From assembly GCA_036785705.1 (NCBI GenBank), contig JAWUZG010000299.1, positions 434,001 to 498,000 on the forward strand: DNA of 64,000 bases, given 5' to 3'. Origin of the DNA: Acanthornis magna. Its lineage: Eukaryota > Chordata > Aves > Passeriformes > Acanthizidae. A model generated the notes under the pieces. That model saw nothing but the letters and a program-made list of their open reading frames with translations. It was not told the DNA's origin and made no database searches. Positions 63,590-64,000 of this stretch are shown here, piece after piece (within the stretch, counting starts at the first letter, position 1; each line of letters opens with the position of its first letter). Made by a program: the position numbers and the translations under genes.

Positions 63590-64000
63590 CCTGGAATGGT
63601 TTAGGTTGGAAAGGACCTCTAACATCATCCAATCCTCTGCCATGGGCAGGGACACCTCCTGCTGTCCCAGGCTGCTCCAAGCCCCAATGTCCAACCTGGC
63701 CTTGGACACTGCCAGGGATCCAGGGGCAGCCATAGCTTCTCTGGGCACCTGTGCCAGGGCCTGACCACCCTCATCCTAAAGGGAATTTTTCCTTATGTCC
63801 AGTCTAAATCTACCATCTCTTATTTTGGAACCACTGCCCTTTGTCCCCTTACCACCGGCCTTCTTTAAAAGTCCCTCTCCGCATTTCATACAAATCCATT
63901 CATCTCCCAGTCTGTATTGATGCTGCCCAGTGTATTTCCCTGCACTTCTGCCAGCCTTTCCCTCCCAGCTGGATTTATTAGCACTAAAAGAAGATCACAT
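63590..64000 (-). mobile_element. CR1 LINE, runs off the window
   Basis: Starts CTGGAATGGTTTAGGTTGGA, with the CCATGGGCAGGGACACCTCC block, and continues through TCCTTATGTCCAGTCTAAAT and CTTTCCCTCCCAGCTGG to the end. The 5' limit is not seen. Confidence 0.9.

Larger units (their letters stand above)
53624..64000 (-). other. BRINP1: Last intron of BRINP1, continuing past the window edge
   Basis: All sequence to the right of the terminal exon should be intron, because upstream exons must lie at higher coordinates on this strand. I scanned the open frames here and recognised no further BRINP exon. The intron therefore appears to exceed 10.3 kb, in line with the large introns of this gene in vertebrates. 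It contains one LTR and three CR1 copies, listed separately. The stretches 53651-57335, 58155-60917 and 61795-63589 otherwise hold AT-rich non-coding sequence in which I see nothing. A short upstream exon could be missed by eye. Confidence 0.8.

Noticed and set aside
53651..64000. Search for the preceding BRINP1 exon
   Set aside because: No minus-strand frame here resembles BRINP sequence next to a donor site. It is presumed outside the window, but a short exon could be missed by eye.

Overview
This window looks like vertebrate, and specifically avian, nuclear DNA. The background is AT-rich and non-coding. It is studded with 5'-truncated CR1 LINEs, whose 3' ends carry the typical ATTCTGTGATTCTATGA-like terminus, and with avian endogenous-retrovirus LTRs. 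CR1 and ERVL-type LTR content of this kind fits a bird, probably a passerine. That placement is inference from the repeat types and no species is named.

One protein-coding gene is recognisable. The terminal coding exon of BRINP1 (BMP/retinoic-acid-inducible neural-specific protein 1, also DBC1) lies on the minus strand at 52507-53623, followed by a short AT-rich 3' UTR down to about 52150. Everything to its right (53624-64000) is the last intron of BRINP1; I recognised no further exon there. Everything to its left (about 52 kb) is a gene desert downstream of BRINP1. This agrees with the large gene-poor interval beside this gene in other vertebrates.

Layout: 1-15.3 kb is desert with three CR1 pieces, one LTR (4876-5389) and a small CpG-rich patch (about 6480-6870). 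A well-defined solo LTR with a 5-bp target duplication lies at 15366-16029. 16-23 kb is desert with two CR1 pieces and a (CCTT)21 microsatellite. 23.2-25.44 kb holds a decayed ERVL-like provirus on the minus strand: 5' LTR, gag-like remnant, and a 3' LTR fragment whose A/G-rich part has expanded into a long homopurine tract. 25.4-38 kb is desert with small CR1 tails. An LTR on the minus strand (about 38050-38440) is followed by a polypyrimidine tract. 38.7-49.4 kb is rich in CR1 copies. 49.4-52.1 kb is empty sequence before the BRINP1 3' end. The BRINP1 intron holds a second copy of the 4.9-kb LTR family (57336-57922, sense with BRINP1) and three CR1 copies, one of them (60918-61790) long.

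I see no operon, CRISPR array, structural RNA gene or novel gene system. Most open frames in the window are chance frames in GC-rich CR1 sequence or in microsatellites. The most useful observations concern LTR architecture (a promoter-proximal hairpin, a U3 tandem duplication, an LTR promoter in sense inside BRINP1), a reconstructed palindromic integration site, and the provirus remnant with its purine expansion.
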